A stretch of 64,000 nucleotides of DNA from Pseudomonas sp. URMO17WK12:I11 (GTDB lineage Bacteria > Pseudomonadota > Gammaproteobacteria > Pseudomonadales > Pseudomonadaceae). The position numbers and the translations under genes were made by a program. Shown piece after piece: positions 10,016 to 18,045 of this stretch (position 1 is its first letter; each line of letters opens with the position of its first letter). The notes below the pieces were generated by a model. The model did not search any database. It worked only from the letters and a program-made list of their open reading frames with translations, and was not told the DNA's origin. The stretch covers positions 268,491-332,490 of the forward strand of contig NZ_VEDF01000005.1 of the NCBI RefSeq assembly GCF_007677725.1, written 5' to 3'.

Positions 10016-11056
10016 ATGGAATACCGCAAGCTCGGCCGTACCGACCTCGACGTCAGCGCCCTGTGCCTGGGCACCATGACCTGGGGTGAGCAGAACACCC
10101 AGGACGAGGCGTTCGAGCAAATCACCCTGGCCAAGGCCAGCGGCATCAACTTCATCGACACCGCCGAAATGTACCCGGTGCCGCCGCGCCCGGAAACCTA
10201 CGCCGCCACCGAACGCATCATCGGCAACTGGTTTCGCGCCAACGGCGACCGTGATGACTGGGTCCTGGCGAGCAAGGTCGCCGGCCCCGGCAATGGCATC
10301 AGCCACATCCGCGACGGCCAGCTCAAGCACAACCGTCAGCACATCGTGGCGGCCCTGGACGAAAGCCTGAAGCGCCTGCACACCGACCGCATCGACCTCT
10401 ACCAGCTGCACTGGCCGGAGCGCAGCACCAATTTCTTCGGCAAGCTGGGCTACCAACACCTGTCCAACGACCTGTTCACCCCGCTCGAGGAAACCCTCGA
10501 AGTCCTCGATGAGCAGGTGCGCGCTGGCAAGATTCGCCATGTTGGCCTGTCGAACGAAACACCCTGGGGCACCATGAAGTTCCTGCAATTGGCCGAGGCC
10601 CGCGGCTGGCCACGCGCGGTGTCGATCCAGAACCCCTACAACCTGCTCAACCGCAGCTTCGAAGTGGGCCTGGCCGAGGTGGCGATCCGCGAACAGTGCG
10701 GCCTGTTGGCCTACTCGCCGCTGGCGTTCGGCATGCTCGCGGGCAAGTACGAGAACGGCGCACGCCCAGAGCAGGCGCGCCTGACCCTGTTCAGCCGCTT
10801 CGCCCGCTACTCCAATCCACAAACGGTGGCAGCCTGCAGCCGCTACGTGCAACTGGCCCAGGCCCATGGCCTGGACCCGGCGCAGATGGCCTTGGCCTTC
10901 GTCACCCGCCAGCCGTTCGTGACCAGCAACATCATCGGCGCCACCACGCTCGCGCAACTGCAGAGCAACCTCGACAGCCTGCACGTGACCCTGAGCGACG
11001 AATTGCTGGCAGCCATCGAGGCGATTCATCAGGAGCAACCCAACCCCGCGCCCTGA
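10016..11056 (+). CDS. NADP(H)-dependent aldo/keto reductase, Tas-like
   Basis: A 346-residue aldo/keto reductase, the same length as E. coli Tas. It starts MEYRKLGRTDLDVSALCLGTM. Catalytic residues of the AKR family are visible: Asp and Tyr in DTAEMYP, Lys in ASKVAG, and His in YQLHWPE. The substrate cannot be read from the sequence. The ATG at 10016 follows GGAGAG; the open frame upstream gives non-conserved residues and was excluded. Confidence 0.86.
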   Translation: MEYRKLGRTDLDVSALCLGTMTWGEQNTQDEAFEQITLAKASGINFIDTAEMYPVPPRPETYAATERIIGNWFRANGDRDDWVLASKVAGPGNGISHIRDGQLKHNRQHIVAALDESLKRLHTDRIDLYQLHWPERSTNFFGKLGYQHLSNDLFTPLEETLEVLDEQVRAGKIRHVGLSNETPWGTMKFLQLAEARGWPRAVSIQNPYNLLNRSFEVGLAEVAIREQCGLLAYSPLAFGMLAGKYENGARPEQARLTLFSRFARYSNPQTVAACSRYVQLAQAHGLDPAQMALAFVTRQPFVTSNIIGATTLAQLQSNLDSLHVTLSDELLAAIEAIHQEQPNPAP

Positions 11057-11202
11057 GCGCGTAGCGGCAAGTGGCAGGCAGCGAGAAGAAGCGCCCGACC
11101 CCAGCGCGCTTTTATCTTGCCGCTTGCAGCTGACATCTTGCAGCTTTGCAAAAAACGTAAGACGATTCAGCCGGTGATTGACCACTCTCCCATATAAGAA
11201 CA

Positions 11203-12210
11203 ATGACAATGATGTTTACCCAACCCTCCGCGTCGCTGCGGCGCGTCAGCATCCTGGCCATTGACAAGGTGTTCGCTTCGACACTGATGCAGGCCAAGGA
11301 CTTCTTCCACCTCGCCAGCCTGCGCTACAGCAAGCAGCTGGGCCTGGGCTTGCAGCCGATGTTCGACATTCATCTGGTCAGCCCGGATGGGCAACCGGTG
11401 GACAGCTTCAGCAATGTGCAATTACCGGTCGATGGCGGCCTGGGCGATGCCGACGTGATCATCCTGCCGGCGTTCTGGGACGATTTCGACAACCTTCAGC
11501 AACGCTACCCGCAGGTGCTACCTTGGCTGCGCGAGCAGCACGCCCGCGGTGCGGTGCTGTGCGCCGAAGCCAGCGGGGTGTTCTGGCTGGCAGAATCGGG
11601 TCTGCTGGACGGTAAGGAAGCGACTACCTACTGGCGGTTCTTCAGCACATTCGCCGAGCGCTTCCCGCAGATTCGTCTGAACCAGGACAAGCACCTGACC
11701 GACGCCGACAACTTGTACTGCGCCGGTGGCACGACGTCGGCGTGCGACTTGTACATCTACCTGATCGAGCGTTTCTGTGGGCCCAATGTGGCGCGGGCCG
11801 TGGCCCGCGACATCCTCTATGAAGTGCAGCGCAACTACACCCCAGGACGCATGGGCTTCGGCGGCCAGAAACTGCATCAGGACCTGATCATCCTGCAGAT
11901 TCAGCATTGGCTGGAAGAGCACTTCGCCGACAAGTTCCGCTTCGAAGATGTGGCGCGTAACCATGGCATGAGCATCCGCAACTTCATGCGCAGGTTCCAG
12001 GGCGCGACCGGCGACAAGCCGCTGCATTACTTGCAACGCCTACGCATCGAGACGGCCAAGGGGCTGCTGTCGAGCACACGCAAGAGCATCAAGACCATCA
12101 GCTACGAGGTCGGCTACGACGACGCCAGCTTCTTCGCCCGCCTGTTCCGCCAGCATACCGAGTTGTCGCCGAACCAGTACCGGCAGCAGTTCATGCAAGA
12201 GGCTTCCTAG
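11203..12210 (+). CDS. GlxA-family AraC-type transcriptional regulator
   Basis: A 335-residue regulator with two parts. Residues about 10-185 form a DJ-1/PfpI-like domain (VDGGLGDADVIILPAFW, then GAVLCAEASGVFWLAESGLL). Residues about 230-325 form an AraC double helix-turn-helix (FRFEDVARNHGMSIRNFMRR, ISYEVGYDDASFFARLFRQH). Family members sense small metabolites such as choline derivatives or amino acids; the ligand here is unknown. The ATG may be at 11203 or at 11209/11212, since no clear ribosome binding site decides. It is a single gene with its own terminator. Confidence 0.85.
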   Translation: MTMMFTQPSASLRRVSILAIDKVFASTLMQAKDFFHLASLRYSKQLGLGLQPMFDIHLVSPDGQPVDSFSNVQLPVDGGLGDADVIILPAFWDDFDNLQQRYPQVLPWLREQHARGAVLCAEASGVFWLAESGLLDGKEATTYWRFFSTFAERFPQIRLNQDKHLTDADNLYCAGGTTSACDLYIYLIERFCGPNVARAVARDILYEVQRNYTPGRMGFGGQKLHQDLIILQIQHWLEEHFADKFRFEDVARNHGMSIRNFMRRFQGATGDKPLHYLQRLRIETAKGLLSSTRKSIKTISYEVGYDDASFFARLFRQHTELSPNQYRQQFMQEAS

Positions 12211-12219
12211 GGCGCTTTG

Positions 12220-12298
12220 AGCTGCAAGCTGCAAGAAAAAGCCAGAGCAGTCCGCGAACCGCTCTGGCTTTTTGCTTTTCTCTTGCAGCTTGCAGCTG
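12220..12298. repeat. Nested inverted repeat around a terminator (AGCTGCAAG element)
   Basis: An inner 13-bp stem, AAAAAGCCAGAGC / GCTCTGGCTTTTT (12236-12248 and 12261-12273), makes a bidirectional terminator between the convergent GlxA-type gene and zapE. It is flanked by a perfect 16-base inverted repeat, AGCTGCAAGCTGCAAG at 12220-12235 and its complement at about 12283-12298. Related CTTGCAGCT words occur at 11115-11145 on the other side of the regulator gene. Confidence 0.75.
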
Positions 12299-12301
12299 TT
12301 C

Positions 12302-13396
12302 TCAGGGCCTGTGTGCGCGAGAAAGGAATTCGTGGGACTGCATTTCCAGCAAGCGGCTCAGGGTGCGCTGGAATTCGAAACTCAGGCGACCGCCGGTGTA
12401 CAGGTCCTTGAGCTCGACTTCGGCGGAGATGATCAGCTTGACGTTGCGGTCATAGAATTCATCGACCATGTTGATGAAACGACGGGCGATATCGTCGGTG
12501 GTGACGCCCATCTGCTCGACATTGCTCAGCAACACCGCATGGAAGATCTTGCCTAGCTCGATGTAGTCGTTCTGGCTGCGCGGGCCATCGCACAAGGCGC
12601 GGAAGTCGAACCAGGCGACATCGTCGCAGGTACGCAGGGCGTGGATCGGGCGGTTCTCGATCATCAGCACGTCGTTCTCGACAGCCTGGGTGCACTCGGG
12701 CGTCAACGCCTTGAAGCTCGCCTGCATGCTTTGCTGCGCCGCTTCATTGAGCGGGAAATGGAACAGCTCGGCCTGCTCCAGATGGCGCAAGCGGTAGTCC
12801 ACGCCGCTGTCGACGTTCACTACGTCGGTGTATTGCTTGATCATGGCGATGGCCGGCAGGAAGCGCGCACGTTGCAGGCCGTCCTTGTACAGGCCGTCAG
12901 GCACGATGTTGGACGTGGCCACCAGCGAGACGCCGTTCTTGAACAGCTCTTCCATCAAGGTGCCGAGGATCATGGCATCGGTGATGTCGGACACGAAGAA
13001 TTCGTCGAAGCAGATCACCCGGGCTTCGTCGCTGAAACGCTTGGCGATGATGGTCAGCGGGTTCTTTTCGCCCTTGAGGGTCTTCATTTCTTCATGCACA
13101 CGCTTCATGAAGCGGTGGAAGTGCGTACGCATCTTCTGCTTGAACGGCAGCGCCTCGAAGAACGTGTCGACCAGATAGGTCTTTCCTCGCCCTACCCCGC
13201 CCCAGAAATACAGGCCTTTGACCGGCGTCTGATCCTTCTTGCCGAACAGCTTGCCGAAGACGCCCGGCTTGTTGTTCTGCGCCTGGACCAGGTCGTCGTA
13301 CAGGCGCTGCAAGTGACGCACAGCAGTTTCCTGCGCCGCGTCATGGAAGAAGTCGGGACGTTTCAGATCTGCTTGATATCGTTCTAGGGGCGTCAT
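12302..13396 (-). CDS. zapE: Cell-division-associated ATPase ZapE (AFG1 family)
   Basis: A 364-residue AFG1-like P-loop ATPase. The Walker A motif is GGVGRGKTYLVD (about residues 67-78), the Walker B region is VICFDEFFVSDI, and a sensor-like ATSNIVP follows. In E. coli, ZapE associates with FtsZ and modulates the Z-ring under stress. It starts MTPLERYQADL. It is divergent from nothing and lies downstream of trpS on the same strand, with a terminator between them. Confidence 0.92.
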   Translation of the reverse strand: MTPLERYQADLKRPDFFHDAAQETAVRHLQRLYDDLVQAQNNKPGVFGKLFGKKDQTPVKGLYFWGGVGRGKTYLVDTFFEALPFKQKMRTHFHRFMKRVHEEMKTLKGEKNPLTIIAKRFSDEARVICFDEFFVSDITDAMILGTLMEELFKNGVSLVATSNIVPDGLYKDGLQRARFLPAIAMIKQYTDVVNVDSGVDYRLRHLEQAELFHFPLNEAAQQSMQASFKALTPECTQAVENDVLMIENRPIHALRTCDDVAWFDFRALCDGPRSQNDYIELGKIFHAVLLSNVEQMGVTTDDIARRFINMVDEFYDRNVKLIISAEVELKDLYTGGRLSFEFQRTLSRLLEMQSHEFLSRAHRP

Positions 13397-13415
13397 GATT
13401 TCGTTAGCGAGGCAA

Positions 13416-13449
13416 CAAAAAACGGGCCGTCACTGTAGCGAGCGGCCCG
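13416..13449 (-). terminator. Terminator of trpS
   Basis: On the minus strand CGGGCCG, a 13-base loop, CGGCCCG, then a run of T (plus-strand A run at 13416-13422). It lies 30 bases after the trpS stop and before zapE. Confidence 0.75.
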
Positions 13450-13481
13450 CTTAATGGCAATCAGACTTGCGGCGAAATGCC

Positions 13482-14831
13482 TCAGTCCTGCGCCGGCTGA
13501 AGCGCTACACGCAGGCTTTCGATAGCCGAATCACGCGCCTGGGCGCTGTCGAACTGCGGGCCATCAGCCACCTGCTCGTCGTTCAGCCACAGGCTGAAGC
13601 CCATGCCTTCGACGCGCACATCGGCCTCACCACCCTGCTGCAGCTGCTTGCTCACGGCGCCGGCGCTCTTGCCATCGGCGAAGCTGCGCGAGAGCAGCAG
13701 TTGCTCGCCATCAGCGGCCAGCAGGCGGAAGCGGAAGCTGCCATCGTCGTCACGGAAGCTGACGAAGCGCGCGCTCTTGGCGGCTTTCTTCTTCACCTCA
13801 GTACTGCCTTGCACGCTACTGCGAAACGAGCGCAGGCCCACTGCCTCACGCAGCTGTTCGAGGAACGGCGTAGCGATCGAGCGTGCCTTGGCAGCACCGG
13901 CGAGGAGAATGTCCTCGAGGTCGGCGGGGCGCGCAATGAGCTGGTGGTAGTGCTCGCGCTTCTCGGCCAGTTGCCCGTCGAGCAGCTGGAACAGGCGCTG
14001 CTTGGCCTCCCCCCAGCCCAGGCCCTGCAGCAGCTCGTCGCGGAACTCGGCGCACTGCCCAGGCGTTGCGAATGCCTGGTACAGGGTGAACAGGTGGGCG
14101 GTGTCCGGATCCTTGGCTTCGCCTGGCGCGCGCGAGTCGGTGACGATGCGCGAGATGGCGTCCTTCATGTCCTTGGCGCTGGTGAACAGCGGGATGGTGT
14201 TGTCGTAGCTCTTGGACATCTTGCGCCCGTCCAGGCCCGGCAGGGTGGCCACGCTTTCTTCGATCAGCGCTTCGGGCAAGGCGAAGAAGTCCTTGCCCTG
14301 CCCGAACAGGTGGTTGAAACGCTGGCCGATGTCGCGAGCCATTTCCACGTGCTGGATCTGATCACGACCAACCGGCACCTTGTTGGCGTTGAACATCAGG
14401 ATGTCCGCAGCCATCAGCACCGGGTAGCTGTACAGGCCCATGGTCACGCCAGCATCCGGGTCTTCGCCGGTTTCCAGGTTCTTGTCGACCGAAGCCTTGT
14501 AGGCGTGGGCGCGGTTGAGCAGCCCTTTGGCCGCCACGCAGGTGAGTAGCCAGGTCAGCTCGGGGATTTCGGGAATGTCGGACTGACGGTAGAACGTCAC
14601 CTTCGCCGGATCCAGGCCACCGGCCAGCCAGGTGGCAGCGATTTCGAGGCGCGAGCGCTGGATGCGCAGCGGGTCATCGCACTTGATCAGGGCGTGGTAA
14701 TCAGCCAGGAAGTAGAACGAGTCGACGCCCGGTTGCTGGCTGGCGACGATCGCCGGACGGATGGCGCCGGCGTAGTTGCCCAGGTGCGGGGTGCCGGTGG
14801 TGGTGATACCGGTAAGGATGCGCGTGGTCAT
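13482..14831 (-). CDS. trpS: Tryptophanyl-tRNA synthetase with C-terminal extension
   Basis: A class I synthetase that charges tRNA-Trp. The HIGH-like signature TGTPHLGNY is at about residues 12-20 and the KMSKS loop is [10 protein letters not shown]. The catalytic core fits the usual 330-340 residues. About 100 further residues follow ([20 protein letters not shown] onward) with a beta-rich segment [19 protein letters not shown] that looks like a YegP/DUF1508 repeat unit. The total of 449 residues is the usual size in the P. putida group from memory; the extension's role is unknown. Confidence 0.95.
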   Translation of the reverse strand: MTTRILTGITTTGTPHLGNYAGAIRPAIVASQQPGVDSFYFLADYHALIKCDDPLRIQRSRLEIAATWLAGGLDPAKVTFYRQSDIPEIPELTWLLTCVAAKGLLNRAHAYKASVDKNLETGEDPDAGVTMGLYSYPVLMAADILMFNANKVPVGRDQIQHVEMARDIGQRFNHLFGQGKDFFALPEALIEESVATLPGLDGRKMSKSYDNTIPLFTSAKDMKDAISRIVTDSRAPGEAKDPDTAHLFTLYQAFATPGQCAEFRDELLQGLGWGEAKQRLFQLLDGQLAEKREHYHQLIARPADLEDILLAGAAKARSIATPFLEQLREAVGLRSFRSSVQGSTEVKKKAAKSARFVSFRDDDGSFRFRLLAADGEQLLLSRSFADGKSAGAVSKQLQQGGEADVRVEGMGFSLWLNDEQVADGPQFDSAQARDSAIESLRVALQPAQD

Positions 14832-14840
14832 GGTGTTCGC

Positions 14841-15491
14841 TTATTCAGGCTTGGCTCGGTTCGAAAGGCGCGGCAGCAGCAGATCCTTCAGATCGGTCAG
14901 CTTGCCATGGAAGAAGTGTCCGCATTCTGCCACTTTCAGCAGCTCATGGGGGCGACCCAGTGCGTCGGACCATTCGTAAACCAACTGCGGATTGACGACC
15001 TCGTCGGCATCCGGCTGCACCACCGCGAGCGGGCAATGCTGCGGCAGCGGGAAGTCCGCGCTCAGGCGCATCACCGCCGGGGCAATCATGAACAGCTGCT
15101 GCAGCGTCACGCCTTCGCCCTCCAGGCGCCCAGCCAGGCTGGCCGCGACGAACCCGCCGAACGAAAAGCCCATGATCACCAGCGGCAGTTGCGGATGTTG
15201 CTGACGCAGCCAGGCGGCGGCGGCCTCGGCATCAGCCACTTCGCCTGCGCCCAGGTCATGGCTGCCGGCGCTTTGGCCGACACCACGGTAGTTGAAGCGC
15301 AAGGTCACGTAGCCGGCATCGCGAGCCGTGCGTTGCAGGGTCGAGACCACCTTGTTGAGCATGGTGCCACCCTGGACCGGATTGGGATGGCAGATCAACA
15401 CCGCACCCCGGGCATCGGCCACGTCCAGGTACAGGGCTTCGAGCTGGCCGAGCGGGCCATCGATGAACAAGGGGGTTTCGCGGACAAGCAA
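14841..15491 (-). CDS. Alpha/beta hydrolase
   Basis: A 216-residue small alpha/beta hydrolase. The nucleophile elbow is GFSFGG, the acid is likely the Asp in PDADEVVNP, and the His is in CGHFFHG. HPNPVQGGTMLNKVV and FNYRGVGQS are typical of the YcjY/PHB-hydrolase-like group. The substrate is unknown. It ends 9 bases before trpS on the same strand, so the two are probably co-transcribed. Confidence 0.82.
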   Translation of the reverse strand: MLVRETPLFIDGPLGQLEALYLDVADARGAVLICHPNPVQGGTMLNKVVSTLQRTARDAGYVTLRFNYRGVGQSAGSHDLGAGEVADAEAAAAWLRQQHPQLPLVIMGFSFGGFVAASLAGRLEGEGVTLQQLFMIAPAVMRLSADFPLPQHCPLAVVQPDADEVVNPQLVYEWSDALGRPHELLKVAECGHFFHGKLTDLKDLLLPRLSNRAKPE

Positions 15492-15626
15492 GGCACTACT
15501 CCGTGACCTCGAAGGGGGTCGATTCGTCTAGGTGAGGAATTCTGTTCTGATTTGCGATCGCTCGCGGTATACAGCGCAGGTCTGAGCCGTTAACGTAAAG
15601 CAAAGCCGTTTATAGAGGAAGGACTC

Positions 15627-16064
15627 GTGGAACTCTCGCTCCTTGTTTGGTTGTTGCCAACCCTGGCCCTGGTCATCGGTGTGGCGGTCGGTTTCATCGT
15701 GGCCCGCCTGTTGCCCAATGCGGCGCCCAGCAGCACCCAGCGCCAGCTGGACGATATCCAGCAGCGCTTCGACAATTATCAGAACCAGGTGGTTACTCAT
15801 TTCAACAGTACTGCGGTGCTGGTCAAGAAGCTGACCCAGAGCTACCAGGACGTGCAGGATCACCTGGCAGAAGGCGCCAACAGCCTGGCCCTCGACGACG
15901 TGACCCGCCAGCGCCTGCTCGCGGCCCTGCATTCCGAAGGCAATCAGGGGCCACGTGACCGCCTGACCCCGCCAAAGGACACCGCCGAAGTGCCACGTGA
16001 CTATGCACCGAAGTCGCCGAACTCGCCGGGCATGCTCGACGAGAGCTATGGGCTCAAGCGTTGA
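15627..16064 (+). CDS. zapG: YhcB/ZapG family inner-membrane protein (DUF1043)
   Basis: A 145-residue protein with one N-terminal transmembrane helix (LVWLLPTLALVIGVAVGFIV). A coiled-coil region (RQLDDIQQRFDNYQNQVVTHF) and a disordered Pro/Ser-rich tail follow. The family (YhcB/ZapG) links division and envelope synthesis in enteric bacteria. The start is a GTG at 15627 preceded by GAGGAAGGA. It is a single gene with its own terminator, divergent from the hydrolase-trpS unit. Confidence 0.85.
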   Translation: MELSLLVWLLPTLALVIGVAVGFIVARLLPNAAPSSTQRQLDDIQQRFDNYQNQVVTHFNSTAVLVKKLTQSYQDVQDHLAEGANSLALDDVTRQRLLAALHSEGNQGPRDRLTPPKDTAEVPRDYAPKSPNSPGMLDESYGLKR

Positions 16065-16079
16065 ATCGCTGAAATGAAC

Positions 16080-16103
16080 AAGGCCTCGCATGAGGCCTTT
16101 TTC
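16080..16103 (+). terminator. Terminator after the YhcB/ZapG gene
   Basis: AAGGCCTC, a GCAT loop, GAGGCCTT, then TTT, starting 16 bases after the stop. A classic short rho-independent hairpin. Confidence 0.75.
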
Positions 16104-16127
16104 CTGGGCTGGATTTGACGCAGCTAT

Positions 16128-17324
16128 TTAACTGCAAGCCTCCAGCGCCTGCTGCACATCAGCCACCAAATCATCCACATCCTCCAACCCCACCGACAAC
16201 CGCACCAGCCCCTCGGAAATGCCGTGGTGCGCCCGCTCTTCAGGCGTATAGCTGGAATGGGTCATGCTCGCCGGATGCTGCGCCAGCGATTCGGCATCCC
16301 CCAGGCTCACCGCCCGGGCAAACAGTTGCAGCGCATTCATGAAGCGCCGCCCGGCCTCGATTCCGCCCTTGAGTTCGAAAGCGATCATCCCGCCCGGCAA
16401 GCGCATCTGCCGCTGCGCCAGTTCGTACTGGGCAAACGATGGTAGCCCCGGATACTGGATCAGCTCCACCTGTGGCTGGACCGCGAGAAACTCGGCAACC
16501 CGCTGGGCATTCGCGCAGTGGCGATCCATACGCAAAGCGAGTGTCTTGATGCCACGCATCAGCAGCGAGGCATCGTGCGGCGACAGCACAGCGCCCGTCA
16601 TGTCCTTGAGGCCTTCAAGGCGAATCCGGTCCACCAGTGCCTTGCGTCCGATCACCAGCCCGGCCGTGATATCGCCGTGCCCACTGAGGTACTTGGTCGC
16701 CGAATGCACCACCAGGTCGGCCCCCTGCTCCAGCGGCCGCTGCAGGTAAGGCGTGCAATAGGTATTGTCGACCACGATATGCAGGTCATGCCCCCGCGAC
16801 GCTTCAGCAACTGCCGCGATATCGACCAGTTGCATGTTCGGGTTGGCCGGGGTTTCGAAGTAGATCATCCGGGTTTTGGCGTTGATCGCAGCCTTCAAGG
16901 CCTTGGCGTCATTGAGGTCGACATGGCGCACCTTCACTCCGAACTCGCCGATGCCATGGTGCATGTAGGCAAAGGTGCAGCCATACACCGTGCGCCCGAC
17001 GATCAGCTCATCACCGGGGCGCAGCAGGGTCCATAGCGTCGAGGTGATGGCCCCCATGCCTGAAGCCAACGCCAAGCCTGCCTCGCCTCCTTCCAGAGAA
17101 ACCATGCGCTGCTCCAGCAAGGCTAGGGTCGGGTTGGAGATACGGCTGTAGAAGTGCCTGCCCTCCTCACCGGCAAAGCACGCCGCGCCGTATTCGACGC
17201 TGGGGAAGGCATAAGTTGCAGTCTGGTAAACCGGTGGCACCAAGGCACCGCCGTGGGAAAGCGGGTCGTAGCCATGATGGATGGCGCGGGTGGAAAAACC
17301 GGTGTTGTTATGGGAGTCGCGCAT
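16128..17324 (-). CDS. mdeA: Methionine gamma-lyase
   Basis: A PLP enzyme that splits L-methionine to methanethiol, ammonia and 2-oxobutanoate. The 398-residue length equals the studied P. putida enzyme. The PLP lysine sits in HSATKYLSGHGD. The active-site cysteine that sets gamma-lyases apart is present in VYGCTFAYMHH, and GMGAITSTLWTLLRPGD is typical. These features favour methionine gamma-lyase over cystathionine lyases. It is divergent from mdeR, sharing a 127-base control region. Confidence 0.93.
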   Translation of the reverse strand: MRDSHNNTGFSTRAIHHGYDPLSHGGALVPPVYQTATYAFPSVEYGAACFAGEEGRHFYSRISNPTLALLEQRMVSLEGGEAGLALASGMGAITSTLWTLLRPGDELIVGRTVYGCTFAYMHHGIGEFGVKVRHVDLNDAKALKAAINAKTRMIYFETPANPNMQLVDIAAVAEASRGHDLHIVVDNTYCTPYLQRPLEQGADLVVHSATKYLSGHGDITAGLVIGRKALVDRIRLEGLKDMTGAVLSPHDASLLMRGIKTLALRMDRHCANAQRVAEFLAVQPQVELIQYPGLPSFAQYELAQRQMRLPGGMIAFELKGGIEAGRRFMNALQLFARAVSLGDAESLAQHPASMTHSSYTPEERAHHGISEGLVRLSVGLEDVDDLVADVQQALEACS

Positions 17325-17377
17325 GGCAACAGCCTCTGGTGGTTTGTTATAAGCTTATGCCACCGAGCTGTCTGAAT

Positions 17378-17417
17378 TTTTCCAAAATTGCCCACGCATT
17401 CGCGCCTGTTTTGGAAA
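17378..17417. promoter_or_regulatory. Candidate MdeR operator in the mdeA-mdeR intergenic region
   Basis: TTTTCCAAAA (17378-17387) and TTTTGGAAA (17409-17417) form two near-identical 10-base sites in inverted order. Their centres are 31 bases apart, about three helical turns, so both lie on the same DNA face. Each half is itself close to a palindrome. This is the arrangement expected for an Lrp/AsnC octamer, but no binding data can be read from sequence. Confidence 0.45.
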
Positions 17418-17451
17418 GAAAACAACAAATACAACATCAGGAGGGCAAATC

Positions 17452-17931
17452 ATGCCTTCAAGCCTCGACCGCACCGACCGCGCCCTGCTCGCCGCCCTCC
17501 AAGACAACGCCCGCCTGACCATTTCCGAACTTGCCGACCAGGTCGCACTGACCACCTCGCCGTGCTGGCGGCGGGTCAAGTTGCTGGAGGATAACGGCTA
17601 TATCACCGGCTACCAGGCCATCTTGTCGCCCAAGTCGCTGGGGTTTGGGGTGACGGCGTTTGTCAGCATCATGATGGACTCGCATACCAAGGACATGGCG
17701 TTGACGTTCGAGCAGCGGCTGATGGAGATCCCCGAGATTGTTGCTTGCCACAACATCTCTGGACGGTATGACTTTCTGCTCGAGATTCTGGCGAGGGATC
17801 TGGAATCGTTTGGGGAATTTACCCGGGAAGTGCTGCAGCGGTTGCCGGGGGTGAAGGAGATTTATTCGAGTTTTTCCTACAAGGCGGTTAAGGAAAAACA
17901 CGTTATTCCTGTTGCTGAAAAACACATCTGA
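17452..17931 (+). CDS. mdeR: Lrp/AsnC-family regulator of methionine gamma-lyase
   Basis: A 159-residue Lrp/AsnC regulator. An N-terminal winged helix-turn-helix (LDRTDRALLAALQDNARLTI, then TTSPCWRRVKLLEDNGYI) is followed by the RAM ligand-binding domain (IMMDSHTKDMALTFEQRL, SGRYDFLLEILARDLESF). The divergent partner is mdeA, whose expression MdeR activates in P. putida. The ATG follows a perfect GGAGGG. The final 40 or so codons are more AT-rich than neighbouring core genes, near the boundary of the accessory island. Confidence 0.9.
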   Translation: MPSSLDRTDRALLAALQDNARLTISELADQVALTTSPCWRRVKLLEDNGYITGYQAILSPKSLGFGVTAFVSIMMDSHTKDMALTFEQRLMEIPEIVACHNISGRYDFLLEILARDLESFGEFTREVLQRLPGVKEIYSSFSYKAVKEKHVIPVAEKHI

Positions 17932-17943
17932 AACAGATCATTC

Positions 17944-17971
17944 CAGTCAGTCGGAATACTCCTACTGATTG
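17944..17971. promoter_or_regulatory. 28-base imperfect palindrome upstream of the pyocin gene
   Basis: The segment 17944-17971 starts CAGTCAGTCGGAATA and ends CTACTGATTG, and reads nearly the same on both strands. It lies 75 bases before the pyocin ribosome binding site and 13 bases after the mdeR stop. No T run follows, so an operator is as likely as an mdeR terminator. It is not a LexA box. Confidence 0.4.
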
Positions 17972-18045
17972 ACGAGCAGCGCCTGACATACAGGAAAAAC
18001 TGCCTGGAGCACGCTTTGCCATGTAGCGACCAGGAGGATGACTAC

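Noticed and set aside
18016..18045. Earlier start for the pyocin (10 extra codons)
   Set aside because: The AGGAGG ribosome binding site lies inside that stretch and points to the ATG at 18046.
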